64,000 nt of DNA, taken from Acinetobacter pittii. GTDB taxonomy: Bacteria; Pseudomonadota; Gammaproteobacteria; Pseudomonadales; Moraxellaceae. The notes beneath the pieces were generated by a model, which saw only the letters and a list, made by a program, of their open reading frames with translations, was not told the origin of the DNA and did not search any database. Position numbers and translations under genes: made by a program. How positions within the stretch are numbered: position 1 is the first letter of the stretch; each line of letters starts with the position of its first letter. Shown in pieces: positions 29,126 to 37,563 of this stretch. Location of the stretch: positions 186,001 through 250,000 of the forward strand of contig NZ_CP139249.1 in assembly GCF_034064985.1 (NCBI RefSeq), read 5' to 3'.

Positions 29126-30490
29126 ATGATGAATGCTTTGGAACGTCGCTCAACTTTTGCCTTAAGTAGTATTTTTGCGCTACGCATGTTGGGCTTGTTC
29201 ATGATTATTCCTGTCTTTTCTGTAGTTGGGCAGTCATATCAATATGCGACTCCAGCACTCATTGGTTTGGCTGTAGGGGTCTACGGCTTAAGTCAGGCAA
29301 TTTTACAAATTCCATTTAGCTTACTGGCAGACCGTTTTAGCCGTAAACCGCTTGTAGTATTTGGTCTATTACTGTTTGCGATTGGTGGTGCAATTGCGGG
29401 ATTATCTGACACGATTTATGGCGTAATTATTGGCCGTGCTATCGCTGGTGCTGGTGCAGTTTCAGCGGTCGTGATGGCGCTTTTAGCCGATGTGACGCGT
29501 GAAGAGCAGCGTACTAAAGCCATGGCTGCGATGGGCATGAGTATTGGTCTGTCTTTTGTAGTGGCGTTTAGCCTTGGGCCTTGGCTCACAAGCCTTGTCG
29601 GCATTTCTGGCTTATTCTTTGTTACGACCATTATGGGCTTAATTGCGATTGCGATGTTATTGCTTGTACCTAAAGTCACTCGCCATCATCGTAATTATCA
29701 GCAAGGCTACATGGCACAGCTTAAGCAAGTCATTCAAATGGGTGATTTAAACCGTTTACACGTTTCGGTTTTTGCATTGCATTTATTACTGACTGCCATG
29801 TTTATTTATGTGCCTTCACAGCTCATCGAGTTTGCACATATTCCTTTAGCAAGTCATGGTTTGGTGTATTTACCCCTGTTAGTCATTAGCCTGTTCTTTG
29901 CATTCCCAAGCATTATCATTGCTGAAAAATATCGCAAAATGCGCGGGATTTTCTTAACAGCCATTACAGGCATTATTGTCGGTTTACTGCTGCTCATATT
30001 TGGTTATCAATCAAAATATGTGTTACTCGCTGGCTTAGGAATTTTCTTTATTGCATTTAATGTGATGGAGGCTTTATTGCCTTCTTGGCTGTCAAAGTCT
30101 GCTCCAATCCAGTCAAAAGCAACGGCTATGGGCGTAAATGCCAGTAGTCAGTTTTTAGGCGCTTTTTTCGGTGGCACACTAGGGGGTCAATTATTGATGT
30201 TACATAATACTGCGATTGGATGGAGTGTCTTGGCAGGGATTGCTATAATATGGTTGCTAATTAGTTTTGGTTTAGCTCAGCCGCGGTATTTGTCATCGAT
30301 TGTGTTGCCATTGCCGCAAGTGCAACAGGTGAATGAGTGGACCACACAGCTATTGGCAATTCGTGGTATCGAAGAAGTTGTGGTGATGCCTGACCAGCAA
30401 GTTGCTTATATTAAAGTCGATAAACAGTCTCTAGATGATGCTGCGCGACGTGATTTAACGCAGTTGTTCGGTAAAGAGGTAGCCATTTAA
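29126..30490 (+). CDS. Major facilitator transporter with a C-terminal YajR-type domain
   Basis: About 455 residues. Twelve hydrophobic helices include the loop 2-3 motif DRFSRKPLVVFGL and a motif resembling RAIAGAGAVSAVVMALLADV. A soluble C-terminal stretch of about 65 residues (LAIRGIEEVVVMPDQQVAYIKVD) resembles the ferredoxin-like YAM domain of E. coli YajR. YajR is a drug/proton antiporter-type protein with unclear substrate. The ATG at 29126 is chosen because homology begins at ALERRSTFALSSIFALRMLGLF; a GTG at 29063 is possible but adds an unrelated leader. It lies 51 bp before ssb. Confidence 0.85.
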   Translation: MMNALERRSTFALSSIFALRMLGLFMIIPVFSVVGQSYQYATPALIGLAVGVYGLSQAILQIPFSLLADRFSRKPLVVFGLLLFAIGGAIAGLSDTIYGVIIGRAIAGAGAVSAVVMALLADVTREEQRTKAMAAMGMSIGLSFVVAFSLGPWLTSLVGISGLFFVTTIMGLIAIAMLLLVPKVTRHHRNYQQGYMAQLKQVIQMGDLNRLHVSVFALHLLLTAMFIYVPSQLIEFAHIPLASHGLVYLPLLVISLFFAFPSIIIAEKYRKMRGIFLTAITGIIVGLLLLIFGYQSKYVLLAGLGIFFIAFNVMEALLPSWLSKSAPIQSKATAMGVNASSQFLGAFFGGTLGGQLLMLHNTAIGWSVLAGIAIIWLLISFGLAQPRYLSSIVLPLPQVQQVNEWTTQLLAIRGIEEVVVMPDQQVAYIKVDKQSLDDAARRDLTQLFGKEVAI

Positions 30491-30541
30491 GCATAACTCT
30501 TATAAAGTAAAACATAGAAATGTATAGGATGAAGACAGCTA

Positions 30542-31129
30542 ATGCGTGGTGTAAATAAGGTTATTTTGGTTGGTACTTTGGGTCGTGATCCTGAAACAAA
30601 AACTTTTCCAAATGGGGGCTCGTTGACCCAATTTTCAATCGCGACAAGTGAAGCTTGGACTGATAAAAATACTGGTGAACGTAAAGAACAAACAGAATGG
30701 CACCGTATTGTTTTGCATAACCGTTTAGGGGAAATTGCTCAGCAGTTCTTACGTAAAGGTTCTAAGGTTTATATTGAAGGTTCACTACGTACACGTCAGT
30801 GGACAGACCAAAATGGCCAAGAGCGTTACACTACAGAAATCCGTGGCGATCAGATGCAAATGTTAGATGCTCGTCAACAAGGTGAACAAGGTTTCGCTGG
30901 TGGTAATGATTTTAATCAACCACGTTTTAACGCACCTCAACAAGGTGGTAATGGTTATCAAAATAATAACAACCAAGGTGGCGGCTATGGCCAAAACAGC
31001 GGTGGTTATGGTAACCAAGGTGGTTTCGGTAATGGTGGAAGCAACCCTCAAGCGGGTGGTTTTGCACCTAAAGCTCCGCAACAACCAGCTTCTGCACCAG
31101 CTGATTTAGACGACGATTTACCGTTCTAA
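30542..31129 (+). CDS. ssb: Single-stranded DNA-binding protein
   Basis: The 195-residue protein begins with an OB-fold domain (1-110) starting [18 protein letters not shown], with aromatic residues for DNA stacking. A long Gly/Gln/Asn-rich flexible linker (about 120-180) follows, then the conserved acidic tip DDDLPF that recruits repair and replication partners. It binds single-stranded DNA as a tetramer. AGGATGAAGACAGCT precedes the ATG. A bidirectional terminator separates it from azlD. Confidence 0.96.
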   Translation: MRGVNKVILVGTLGRDPETKTFPNGGSLTQFSIATSEAWTDKNTGERKEQTEWHRIVLHNRLGEIAQQFLRKGSKVYIEGSLRTRQWTDQNGQERYTTEIRGDQMQMLDARQQGEQGFAGGNDFNQPRFNAPQQGGNGYQNNNNQGGGYGQNSGGYGNQGGFGNGGSNPQAGGFAPKAPQQPASAPADLDDDLPF

Positions 31130-31143
31130 TCAATCAAAGTTTC

Positions 31144-31172
31144 AAAAAAGGCGAGTTTATCTCGCCTTTTTT
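31144..31172. terminator. Bidirectional terminator between ssb and azlD
   Basis: AAAAAAGGCGAG, TTTAT loop, CTCGCCTTTTTT. Confidence 0.9.
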
Positions 31173-31173
31173 A

Positions 31174-31497
31174 TTATTCAATTCCAAGCAAACGTATCAG
31201 TGCCGTGCCCGCAGCTGCCAAGCAAATCACCAATAAAAGCGGTACTTTTTTCCAAACTAAGAACAGTGCTAAGCCAACACCAAATATACGCGCGAAGCCC
31301 GCAAAATGTTGACCTTCAAAAAATGTTGTGGTCACGGCAATCGCACAGAGCAAAACAGTCGCACCGTTTGAGAGTAAAACTTGGTATTTTTCAGAAAAAG
31401 AGAACTTGGCACCCAAGTGAAACCCAGCGAAACGAATCCCATATGTTCCAAGTGCTAGTAAGCCTATACCTAACATAATTAGTAATTGTTGACTCAT
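31174..31497 (-). CDS. azlD: AzlD-family branched-chain amino acid export subunit
   Basis: A 107-residue, four-helix membrane protein with the AzlD features GIGLLALGTYGIRFAGFHLG near the N-terminus and alternating hydrophobic segments to the C-terminus. AzlD works with AzlC as the small subunit of a branched-chain amino acid exporter. Its start overlaps the azlC stop by four bases, so the two are translationally coupled in a leftward operon. Confidence 0.85.
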   Translation of the reverse strand: MSQQLLIMLGIGLLALGTYGIRFAGFHLGAKFSFSEKYQVLLSNGATVLLCAIAVTTTFFEGQHFAGFARIFGVGLALFLVWKKVPLLLVICLAAAGTALIRLLGIE

Positions 31498-32162
31498 TTC
31501 TTTCTACCAAATATCAAACCAAAAAGTGAAATCAGAATTGGAAGTCCTGAGGCCAAAAAAGGTGTAGTAATTAGTGCTAAAGTTGATCCGGCAAAAGCAG
31601 CTTTTCGAGTGGATTTATTCTTTAAAGCATTAAAAGTAAGTGCAATTAAAATTGCTGGGAAAATGGCATCTAAGCCAAATGTTTTAGGGTCTGGAATAGC
31701 ACTTCCAATAAAATAACCCGCCGTTACACCCAGTGGCCAACTCAGCATAATGCCTATCCCACATAACCAGTAAGCAGCTTTTTTTGTTTCAAAATCGGGC
31801 TGTGCCATACCAAACAAAACGCTTTCATCGTTCATGATATGAGTCCCGAAATATCGAGAATATTTACCACGGATTAGTTCATTAACCGCAATACCAAAAG
31901 GTAGATGTCTTAAATTGACGAGTAGTCCTGCAATCGCAGCTGCAATTGGGCTACCACCTACAGCCAAGAAACCAATAAAAATAAATTCAGCAGTTCCTGC
32001 GAGCACAAATACGGATAGACAAAGCGGGATCCAGAGCGCTAAGCCATAACTTGCAGCGAGTGAACCTAAAGACATACCAACAACACTCGTTGCTAGGCAC
32101 ACAAAGAAAATCGAGCGGGTAGTGTCTTTACTAAGTTTTTTAATCAGAGAGTATGTGGACAT
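31494..32162 (-). CDS. azlC: AzlC-family branched-chain amino acid exporter, large subunit
   Basis: About 222 residues with five to six membrane helices and family motifs GMSLGSLAASYGLALW, LSVFVLAGTAEFIFIGF and LLVNLRHLPFGIAV. AzlC-AzlD complexes export leucine, isoleucine and valine or toxic analogues. I chose the ATG at 32162 because the upstream candidate at 32189 falls in the presumed promoter; its ribosome site is weak, so the start is uncertain. The gene is divergent from an XRE-cupin regulator that probably represses it. Confidence 0.82.
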   Translation of the reverse strand: MSTYSLIKKLSKDTTRSIFFVCLATSVVGMSLGSLAASYGLALWIPLCLSVFVLAGTAEFIFIGFLAVGGSPIAAAIAGLLVNLRHLPFGIAVNELIRGKYSRYFGTHIMNDESVLFGMAQPDFETKKAAYWLCGIGIMLSWPLGVTAGYFIGSAIPDPKTFGLDAIFPAILIALTFNALKNKSTRKAAFAGSTLALITTPFLASGLPILISLFGLIFGRKK

Positions 32163-32205
32163 AGCATGATATAACGAACGATTTTCCATTATAATGAATA
32201 AGTCT

Positions 32206-32233
32206 GATCGTTTTGTCAAAACGAACGATCGTT
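32206..32233. promoter_or_regulatory. Overlapping palindromes in the azlC/XRE divergent promoter region
   Basis: CGTTTTG-T-CAAAACG (32209-32223) is directly followed by the palindrome AACGATCGTT (32224-32233). The word ACGAACGAT occurs here and again at 32174-32182. TTGACA, a consensus -35 for leftward transcription of azlC, lies inside the first palindrome. Repression by the adjacent XRE-cupin protein is the simplest reading. Confidence 0.5.
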
Positions 32234-32257
32234 TTTTTTATAGAACGGATGTGGTGA

Positions 32258-32806
32258 ATGTCTCAGCCAATTGAAATTATTGCCAAAGGTTTAACGCGTG
32301 AACGTCAAAGAGCAGGGCTTTCATTGGCAGAGGTTGCTCGTCGTGCAGGTGTTGCTAAATCTACACTGTCACAATTAGAGGCAGGGCAAGGTAACCCTAG
32401 CATTGAAACTTTATGGGCACTTTGTGTTGCGCTCAATATTCCATTTGCACGCCTGATGGAAGAACCGAGCAATCAGGTACAAGTGATTCGCTGTGGTGAT
32501 GGGCCAACGGTGAGTTCTGAGATTGCCAATTACAAAGCAATTTTGCTGGCGACTTGTCCACCTCATGCGCGCCGCGATGTGTATTTATTGATTGTTGAGC
32601 CGGGCGAAGACCGACTTTCAGAACCACATCCAGTTGGCTCTGTGGAACATATTATTGTGGTTGAAGGTAAAGCTTTAGTGGGCTTAATTGATGAAGCTGT
32701 TGAGCTTGGAGTTGGAGACTATATTTGTTATCCAGCTGACCAAAAACATATATTTAGAGCATTAGAAACAGGCACAAAGGCGTTATTAATTTCAGAACAA
32801 AACTAA
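32258..32806 (+). CDS. XRE-family regulator with C-terminal cupin domain
   Basis: The 182 residues start with a lambda-repressor-like helix-turn-helix (LSLAEVARRAGVAKSTLSQLEAGQGNPSIETLW, about 18-55). After a linker comes a cupin barrel (DRLSEPHPVGSVEHIIVVEGKALVG, about 110-180). Such regulators sense small molecules through the cupin. Genes of this type next to azlCD typically control the exporter. The intergenic palindromes are likely operators. The ligand may be an amino acid; this is inference. Confidence 0.87.
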   Translation: MSQPIEIIAKGLTRERQRAGLSLAEVARRAGVAKSTLSQLEAGQGNPSIETLWALCVALNIPFARLMEEPSNQVQVIRCGDGPTVSSEIANYKAILLATCPPHARRDVYLLIVEPGEDRLSEPHPVGSVEHIIVVEGKALVGLIDEAVELGVGDYICYPADQKHIFRALETGTKALLISEQN

Positions 32807-32890
32807 AGAATTCCAATCTGATTAAAATAAAAACTAAAAGCCATTTACCAGCATCCCCTACAAAAAGGGCCAATTTTGCGTATAAATTTT

Positions 32891-32930
32891 GCAATTGGCT
32901 CTCTCTTTTATTACAAAAATGGCTCTCGTT
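32891..32930 (+). promoter_or_regulatory. GabR-type direct-repeat element upstream of gabP
   Basis: GCAATTGGCTCTCTC, 14 bases, then TGGCTCTCGT. The TGGCTCTC repeats start 24 bases apart. The same layout and sequence occur at 36111-36150 between gabR and gabT. MocR-type regulators such as GabR bind direct repeats of this kind. The element lies about 180 bp before the gabP start. Confidence 0.6.
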
Positions 32931-33111
32931 TCTTGAGTGCCGAAACGACAAATTAAAGCTATTGGAAGTATGCATACGGAAGCGCCGGATAAGCTCAGTG
33001 AATTTTCTGTTTTAGGAATTGGGCAGAACGGCTAAATTTTTAGGGGATATTTTTTGGCTTCGGAGGATTTCCGAGACTAGCCGATATCCTCCATATATTA
33101 AGGAAAATGAT

Positions 33112-34554
33112 ATGGCAGCTCATCAAAATGGTTCTGAAGCCAATCACTCCCAAAGTTTAAAACATGGACTCAAATCACGCCACCTGACCATGATCTCGAT
33201 TGCAGGGGTTATTGGTGGTTCTCTATTCGTCGGCTCAGGCAGTATTATTTACAATACCGGACCTGTAGTTTTCTTAACTTACGCTTTAGGTGGTCTACTT
33301 GTTTGGTTCATCATGCGTATGTTAGGCGAGATGGCCGTTTTAAACCCTGATAGTGGCTCTTTTTCAACTTATGCTGACCGTGCGATTGGCCGTTGGGCAG
33401 GTTTCTCAATTGGCTGGTTGTACTGGTGTACTCTGGCCATGCTCATGGGCTGGGAAGCCTATGTGGCAGGTAAAATTCTAAACAATTGGTTCCCGTTTAT
33501 ACCGATCTGGGTCTATATGGTCGTGGTGATTGGCGCACTGGTTGTTGTTAATTTACAAAACGTGAAAAACTATGGTGAATTTGAGTTCTGGTTTGCGCTC
33601 ATCAAAGTTATCGCGATTGTTGTTTTCCTTGTGATTGGTAGTTTAGCCATCATGCATTTGTGGCCTTGGGGCAATCCGGCTGCATCTGGTATTAGTAACT
33701 TAACCTCTCAAGGCTTTATGCCAAATGGCGGTTCTTCAGTGATTACCGCCTTGCTTGGGGTGATGTTCGCCTATATTGGCGCCGAAATTGTTACGGTAGC
33801 TGCAGCAGAGTCGGCAAATCCATCTAAAGAAATTCGTAAAGCCTCGAACTCGGTGGTTTGGCGTATTATTTTATTCTACGTTGGTTCAATGTTCGTTGCG
33901 GTATGTCTTATTCCTCACAACAATGAACTTTTAAAAGATTCGACTTGGGGTACTTATAGTGTAACTCTGTCTGCACTTGGTATTCCGGGCGCGCGCCATA
34001 TCGTAAACTTTGTGGTTCTAACCTCAGTATGTAGTTGCTTTAACTCAGCACTTTATACGTGTTCACGTATGTTGTTCTCTTTAGCTAAACGTGGTGATGC
34101 ACCGAAAAGTTTTGGCTCTGTAAACAGTAAAAGCAGTCCTTGGGTGGGCGTGATTGTGTCATGCTTCTTCTCTGTAATTGCGGTAGTTTTAACTGCAACC
34201 GAGAGTATGAATGTTTATGACTTTTTCATGCTAACAACAGGTGCGGCAACACTGTATGTTTACCTGACCATTGCGTATTCTCAGCTTCGTATGCGTAAAA
34301 AATTAGAGGCTGAAGGCGTAAAAATTGACTTTAAAATGTGGATGTTCCCTTATCTAACTTATGTGGTGATCTTTGCAATTATTGGTGCAATTCTTACCAT
34401 GTTGATTGAAGGCACCTATTTTAAAGAAGTGATTTACACCACAGCGCTGTTCGGCATTATTGTGTTCTTCGGATTGTTATCTGAAAAATTGGGTTGGGGT
34501 AAAGATCGTCGCGCAACCCATTTAACTCATAGCCATGAAGAAAAGTTAGTTTAA
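33112..34554 (+). CDS. gabP: Amino acid permease, GABA permease-like (GabP)
   Basis: The 480-residue, twelve-helix transporter belongs to the APC amino acid permease family. It has the opening HGLKSRHLTMISIAGVIGGSLFVGSG and a central FAYIGAEIVTVAAAESANP. AAGGAAAA stands before the ATG at 33112; an earlier in-frame start would add a non-homologous leader of 31 residues. It is placed directly before gabR-gabT-gabD and carries a GabR-like element upstream, so GABA is the likely substrate. A terminator follows at 34566. Confidence 0.88.
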   Translation: MAAHQNGSEANHSQSLKHGLKSRHLTMISIAGVIGGSLFVGSGSIIYNTGPVVFLTYALGGLLVWFIMRMLGEMAVLNPDSGSFSTYADRAIGRWAGFSIGWLYWCTLAMLMGWEAYVAGKILNNWFPFIPIWVYMVVVIGALVVVNLQNVKNYGEFEFWFALIKVIAIVVFLVIGSLAIMHLWPWGNPAASGISNLTSQGFMPNGGSSVITALLGVMFAYIGAEIVTVAAAESANPSKEIRKASNSVVWRIILFYVGSMFVAVCLIPHNNELLKDSTWGTYSVTLSALGIPGARHIVNFVVLTSVCSCFNSALYTCSRMLFSLAKRGDAPKSFGSVNSKSSPWVGVIVSCFFSVIAVVLTATESMNVYDFFMLTTGAATLYVYLTIAYSQLRMRKKLEAEGVKIDFKMWMFPYLTYVVIFAIIGAILTMLIEGTYFKEVIYTTALFGIIVFFGLLSEKLGWGKDRRATHLTHSHEEKLV

Positions 34555-34565
34555 ATTTTTAAATC

Positions 34566-34594
34566 AAAAGAGCCTCACAGTGAGGCTCTTTTTT
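34566..34594. terminator. Bidirectional terminator between gabP and gabR
   Basis: AAAAGAGCCTCAC, short loop, TGAGGCTCTTTTTT. Confidence 0.9.
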
Positions 34595-34614
34595 ATTTTG
34601 CTCAGATAAAAAGA

Positions 34615-36114
34615 TCAATTCAGTGTGGGTACACCTGCTTCACGTAAGCACTGGAGCAAGACACCAAAAGCCATCACCATATCTTTTTCATTTACACAGG
34701 CAAAGCCCATCAGCAGCCCACGTTCTGCATGTGCATGTGACTGCATGTAGTACTGTGAAAGAGGACGAACTTTGACACCACGTTCAAGCGCTGTGGCTGC
34801 AATCGCAACATCGTCACAAGCGTTTGGCAGTTTTAAAACTAAATGTAATCCTGCCGCTTCATCATATTCATGAATAAACTCGGGGCCAAGATAACGTTGA
34901 ATTAAGCTCACCAAGTAGTCGCGGCGTTTGCCATAAAGTAGCCGCATACGGCGAATATGCGCTTCATAATGGCCTTCACGAATAAATTCAGCGAGGGCTT
35001 TTTGCTCAAGCAAGTGCCCACCACGATACAGCTCGGCTGCCACAATACGTAGGGGTGAAAAGAGTGGTTTAGGTACCACCAAATATCCAATTCTTAAAGA
35101 TGGATAAATAGTTTTACTAAACGTACCCATGTACAGCACAGGCGCATCATTTTCTAAGCCTTGTAATGATGGATACGGTTGGCCTGAGAAACGGAACTCA
35201 CTGTCATAGTCATCTTCTACAATCCAGCTATTGTGCTGACGGGCAATCTCAATCAATTTACGTCGGCGGTTTAGGCTTAAATGAGAGCCAAGCGGATATT
35301 GGTGGGAAGGTGTGACAAAAATGAGTTTAGGAGGCTTTGCTGGATTTTCCTCAGGAATAATACCTTCAGCATCGACAGGCATTGGCTGAATATCAAGCCC
35401 ATTGATACGTAACGTATTACGCATTCCCCAATAAGCAGGATCTTCAATCCAAATTTTATCTCCCATATCACTGAGCGCACGTGAGACTAAGTCGATTGCC
35501 TGGTGAATGCCTTCGGTAATAATAATCTGGTCCGCATCGCACTGGACTGAACGTGCAACACGTAAGTAATCTGCCAACGCACTTCGAAGCTCGATACAGC
35601 CACCAGCATTGCTATAAATCAGGCGGTTAATGTCAGGTTCGCGGCTTAAGCGTGCTTGAATACGACTAAAAATATGATGTGGGAACTCGGTTACGTCAGG
35701 CGCACCTGGCACAAAAGCGCCCCATTGGTGTGGCGACGCTGCGGCATAGCCCAATAAGTTGGAACCACGATTTGAGAGCGCATAAGAGCTTTGAACTTTC
35801 GGGCTAGAAACTACTTTTTTCTTGTTTTGTGTATTTAAAAAACTCTCTGGTAATTTTTCGGCAACCCAAGTGCCGTGCCCTGTACGGGCTTCTAAGTAGC
35901 CTTCAGCTTGTAGCTGTTCATAGGCAGTGAGCACTGTATTTCTAGAAACATGAATTTCACTGGCTAAATCGCGTGACGCAGGTAGACGAGTCTTGGGCTG
36001 GATGACTCCATCAATAATGGCACCACGCAGGCAACGGAAAAGGCGTTGATGTAGTTTCCCTTCAGTGTCCTGTTGGAGTCGTTGCAGCAAATGATCTCCA
36101 AGTAAACTACGCAA
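34615..36114 (-). CDS. gabR: MocR/GabR-family regulator (GntR DNA-binding plus aminotransferase domain)
   Basis: About 500 residues: a GntR-type winged helix (LPASRDLASEIHVSRNTVLTAYEQLQAEGYL) at the N-terminus and a class I aminotransferase-like domain with FSKTIYPSLRIGYLV carrying the presumed PLP lysine. GabR uses PLP and GABA to activate gabT-gabD and represses itself. I propose a TTG start at 36114, preceded by AGGAG with good spacing. A start at 36159 is possible, but the first 15 codons would then coincide with the TGGCTCTC direct repeats, which look like operator DNA. Divergent from gabT. Confidence 0.88.
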   Translation of the reverse strand: MRSLLGDHLLQRLQQDTEGKLHQRLFRCLRGAIIDGVIQPKTRLPASRDLASEIHVSRNTVLTAYEQLQAEGYLEARTGHGTWVAEKLPESFLNTQNKKKVVSSPKVQSSYALSNRGSNLLGYAAASPHQWGAFVPGAPDVTEFPHHIFSRIQARLSREPDINRLIYSNAGGCIELRSALADYLRVARSVQCDADQIIITEGIHQAIDLVSRALSDMGDKIWIEDPAYWGMRNTLRINGLDIQPMPVDAEGIIPEENPAKPPKLIFVTPSHQYPLGSHLSLNRRRKLIEIARQHNSWIVEDDYDSEFRFSGQPYPSLQGLENDAPVLYMGTFSKTIYPSLRIGYLVVPKPLFSPLRIVAAELYRGGHLLEQKALAEFIREGHYEAHIRRMRLLYGKRRDYLVSLIQRYLGPEFIHEYDEAAGLHLVLKLPNACDDVAIAATALERGVKVRPLSQYYMQSHAHAERGLLMGFACVNEKDMVMAFGVLLQCLREAGVPTLN

Positions 36115-36150
36115 TTGGCTCTCTCCTACAGTTAAAAAGTGGCTCTCGTC
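36111..36150. promoter_or_regulatory. GabR-type direct-repeat element between gabR and gabT
   Basis: GCAATTGGCTCTCTC and TGGCTCTCGT with the same 24-base repeat spacing as the element before gabP. It overlaps the ribosome site of gabR and lies about 120 bp before gabT, fitting autorepression plus activation of gabT-gabD. Confidence 0.6.
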
Positions 36151-36270
36151 AGTTGGCATCAGACGAGCGAAATTACATGCATAGGCAGTCGTTGTAAAGC
36201 ACCCTGAAAATTAAGCACAGGATGCAAGAAACCAAAGCTGCAACTGATGATGAAAATATGAGGGAATCAA

Positions 36271-37563
36271 ATGGATAATCAACATTCTGCACTTAACGCA
36301 CGTAAACAGCAAGCAACTCCACGTGGTGTAGGCGTGATGTGCCAGTGGTATGCGGAAAAAGCTGAAAATGCCACGCTTTGGGACAAGGAAGGCAACCAAT
36401 TTATCGACTTTGCTGGTGGTATTGCGGTTTTAAATACAGGCCATCGCCACCCTAAAGTCATTGCAGCGGTGACTGAGCAACTTACTAAATTTACGCATAC
36501 TGCCTATCAAGTAACACCATATGAAAGCTATGTCGCTTTAGCTGAGCGTATTAATGAACGCGCGCCAATTGCTGGTCCTGCAAAGTCAGCTTTTTTCACA
36601 ACTGGTGCAGAAGCAGTTGAAAATGCGGTGAAGATTGCGCGTTCTTATACAGGTCGTCACGGCATTATCACTTTTGGTAACGGTTTCCACGGTCGTTCAT
36701 TCATGACCATGGCAATGACAGGTAAAACTGCGCCTTACAAACGTGATTTCGGCGTAATGCCAGCGGGTGTGTTCCATGCACGTTACCCAGTACCAGCTAA
36801 AGGTATTTCAGTAGAGGCAGCAATTGAAAGCGTTGAAGATATTTTCAGTGAAGATATTGCACCACATGATGTTGCTGCAATTGTGCTTGAGCCAGTACAA
36901 GGTGAGGGTGGTTTCAATGTTGTGCCAGCTGAGTTCTTAAAACGTTTACGTTCAATTTGCGACAAGCACGGCATTTTATTGGTTGCTGACGAAGTGCAAT
37001 CAGGTTTTGCCCGTACTGGTAAATTATTTGCAATGAACTATTACGAGACTAAAGCAGACCTCATCACGATGGCGAAAAGCTTAGGCGGCGGTTTCCCAAT
37101 TTCAGGTGTTGTGGGCCGTGCAGAAGTGATGGATGCACCAAACCCAGGTGGACTAGGTGGTACATACGCAGGTAGCCCGATTGCGGTTGCTGCTGCGCAC
37201 GCGGTAATTGATGCAATTGAAGAAGAAAACTTATGCGACCGTGCAAATGAATTAGGTGCAGAATTAGTCGCTACCCTTAAAGATATTCAGCAAGCAACAG
37301 GCGATGTCGTAACTGATATTCGTGCATTAGGTTCAATGGTTGCAGTAGAGCTTGAAACAGCTGAACAAGCAAAAGTTGTACAAAACTATGCAATGGAAAA
37401 CGGGTTGTTACTTCTTACTTGTGGTAAATACGGTAATGTAATTCGTTTCTTATATCCATTAACCATTCCTGCTGAACAATTCCGTCAAGGCCTTGATATC
37501 TTGAAACAAGGTTTTGCGACACTCAAAGCAGGTAGTGCAAAAGCAATGGAGCAATCTGCATGA
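36271..37563 (+). CDS. gabT: 4-aminobutyrate--2-oxoglutarate transaminase
   Basis: The 430-residue class III aminotransferase converts GABA and 2-oxoglutarate to succinate semialdehyde and glutamate. Motifs are FTTGAEAVENAVKIAR (phosphate binding), VLEPVQGEGG, LVADEVQSGFARTG and the PLP-binding Lys269 in MAKSLGGGFP. The start ATG follows TGAGGGAATCAA. The gene end overlaps gabD by four bases (ATGA), so the two are translationally coupled. Control by GabR is indicated by the repeat element upstream. Confidence 0.95.
   Translation: MDNQHSALNARKQQATPRGVGVMCQWYAEKAENATLWDKEGNQFIDFAGGIAVLNTGHRHPKVIAAVTEQLTKFTHTAYQVTPYESYVALAERINERAPIAGPAKSAFFTTGAEAVENAVKIARSYTGRHGIITFGNGFHGRSFMTMAMTGKTAPYKRDFGVMPAGVFHARYPVPAKGISVEAAIESVEDIFSEDIAPHDVAAIVLEPVQGEGGFNVVPAEFLKRLRSICDKHGILLVADEVQSGFARTGKLFAMNYYETKADLITMAKSLGGGFPISGVVGRAEVMDAPNPGGLGGTYAGSPIAVAAAHAVIDAIEEENLCDRANELGAELVATLKDIQQATGDVVTDIRALGSMVAVELETAEQAKVVQNYAMENGLLLLTCGKYGNVIRFLYPLTIPAEQFRQGLDILKQGFATLKAGSAKAMEQSA

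Noticed and set aside
30950..31030. A tandem DNA repeat within ssb
   Set aside because: The repeats are the codons of the Gly/Gln/Asn-rich linker typical of SSB proteins.
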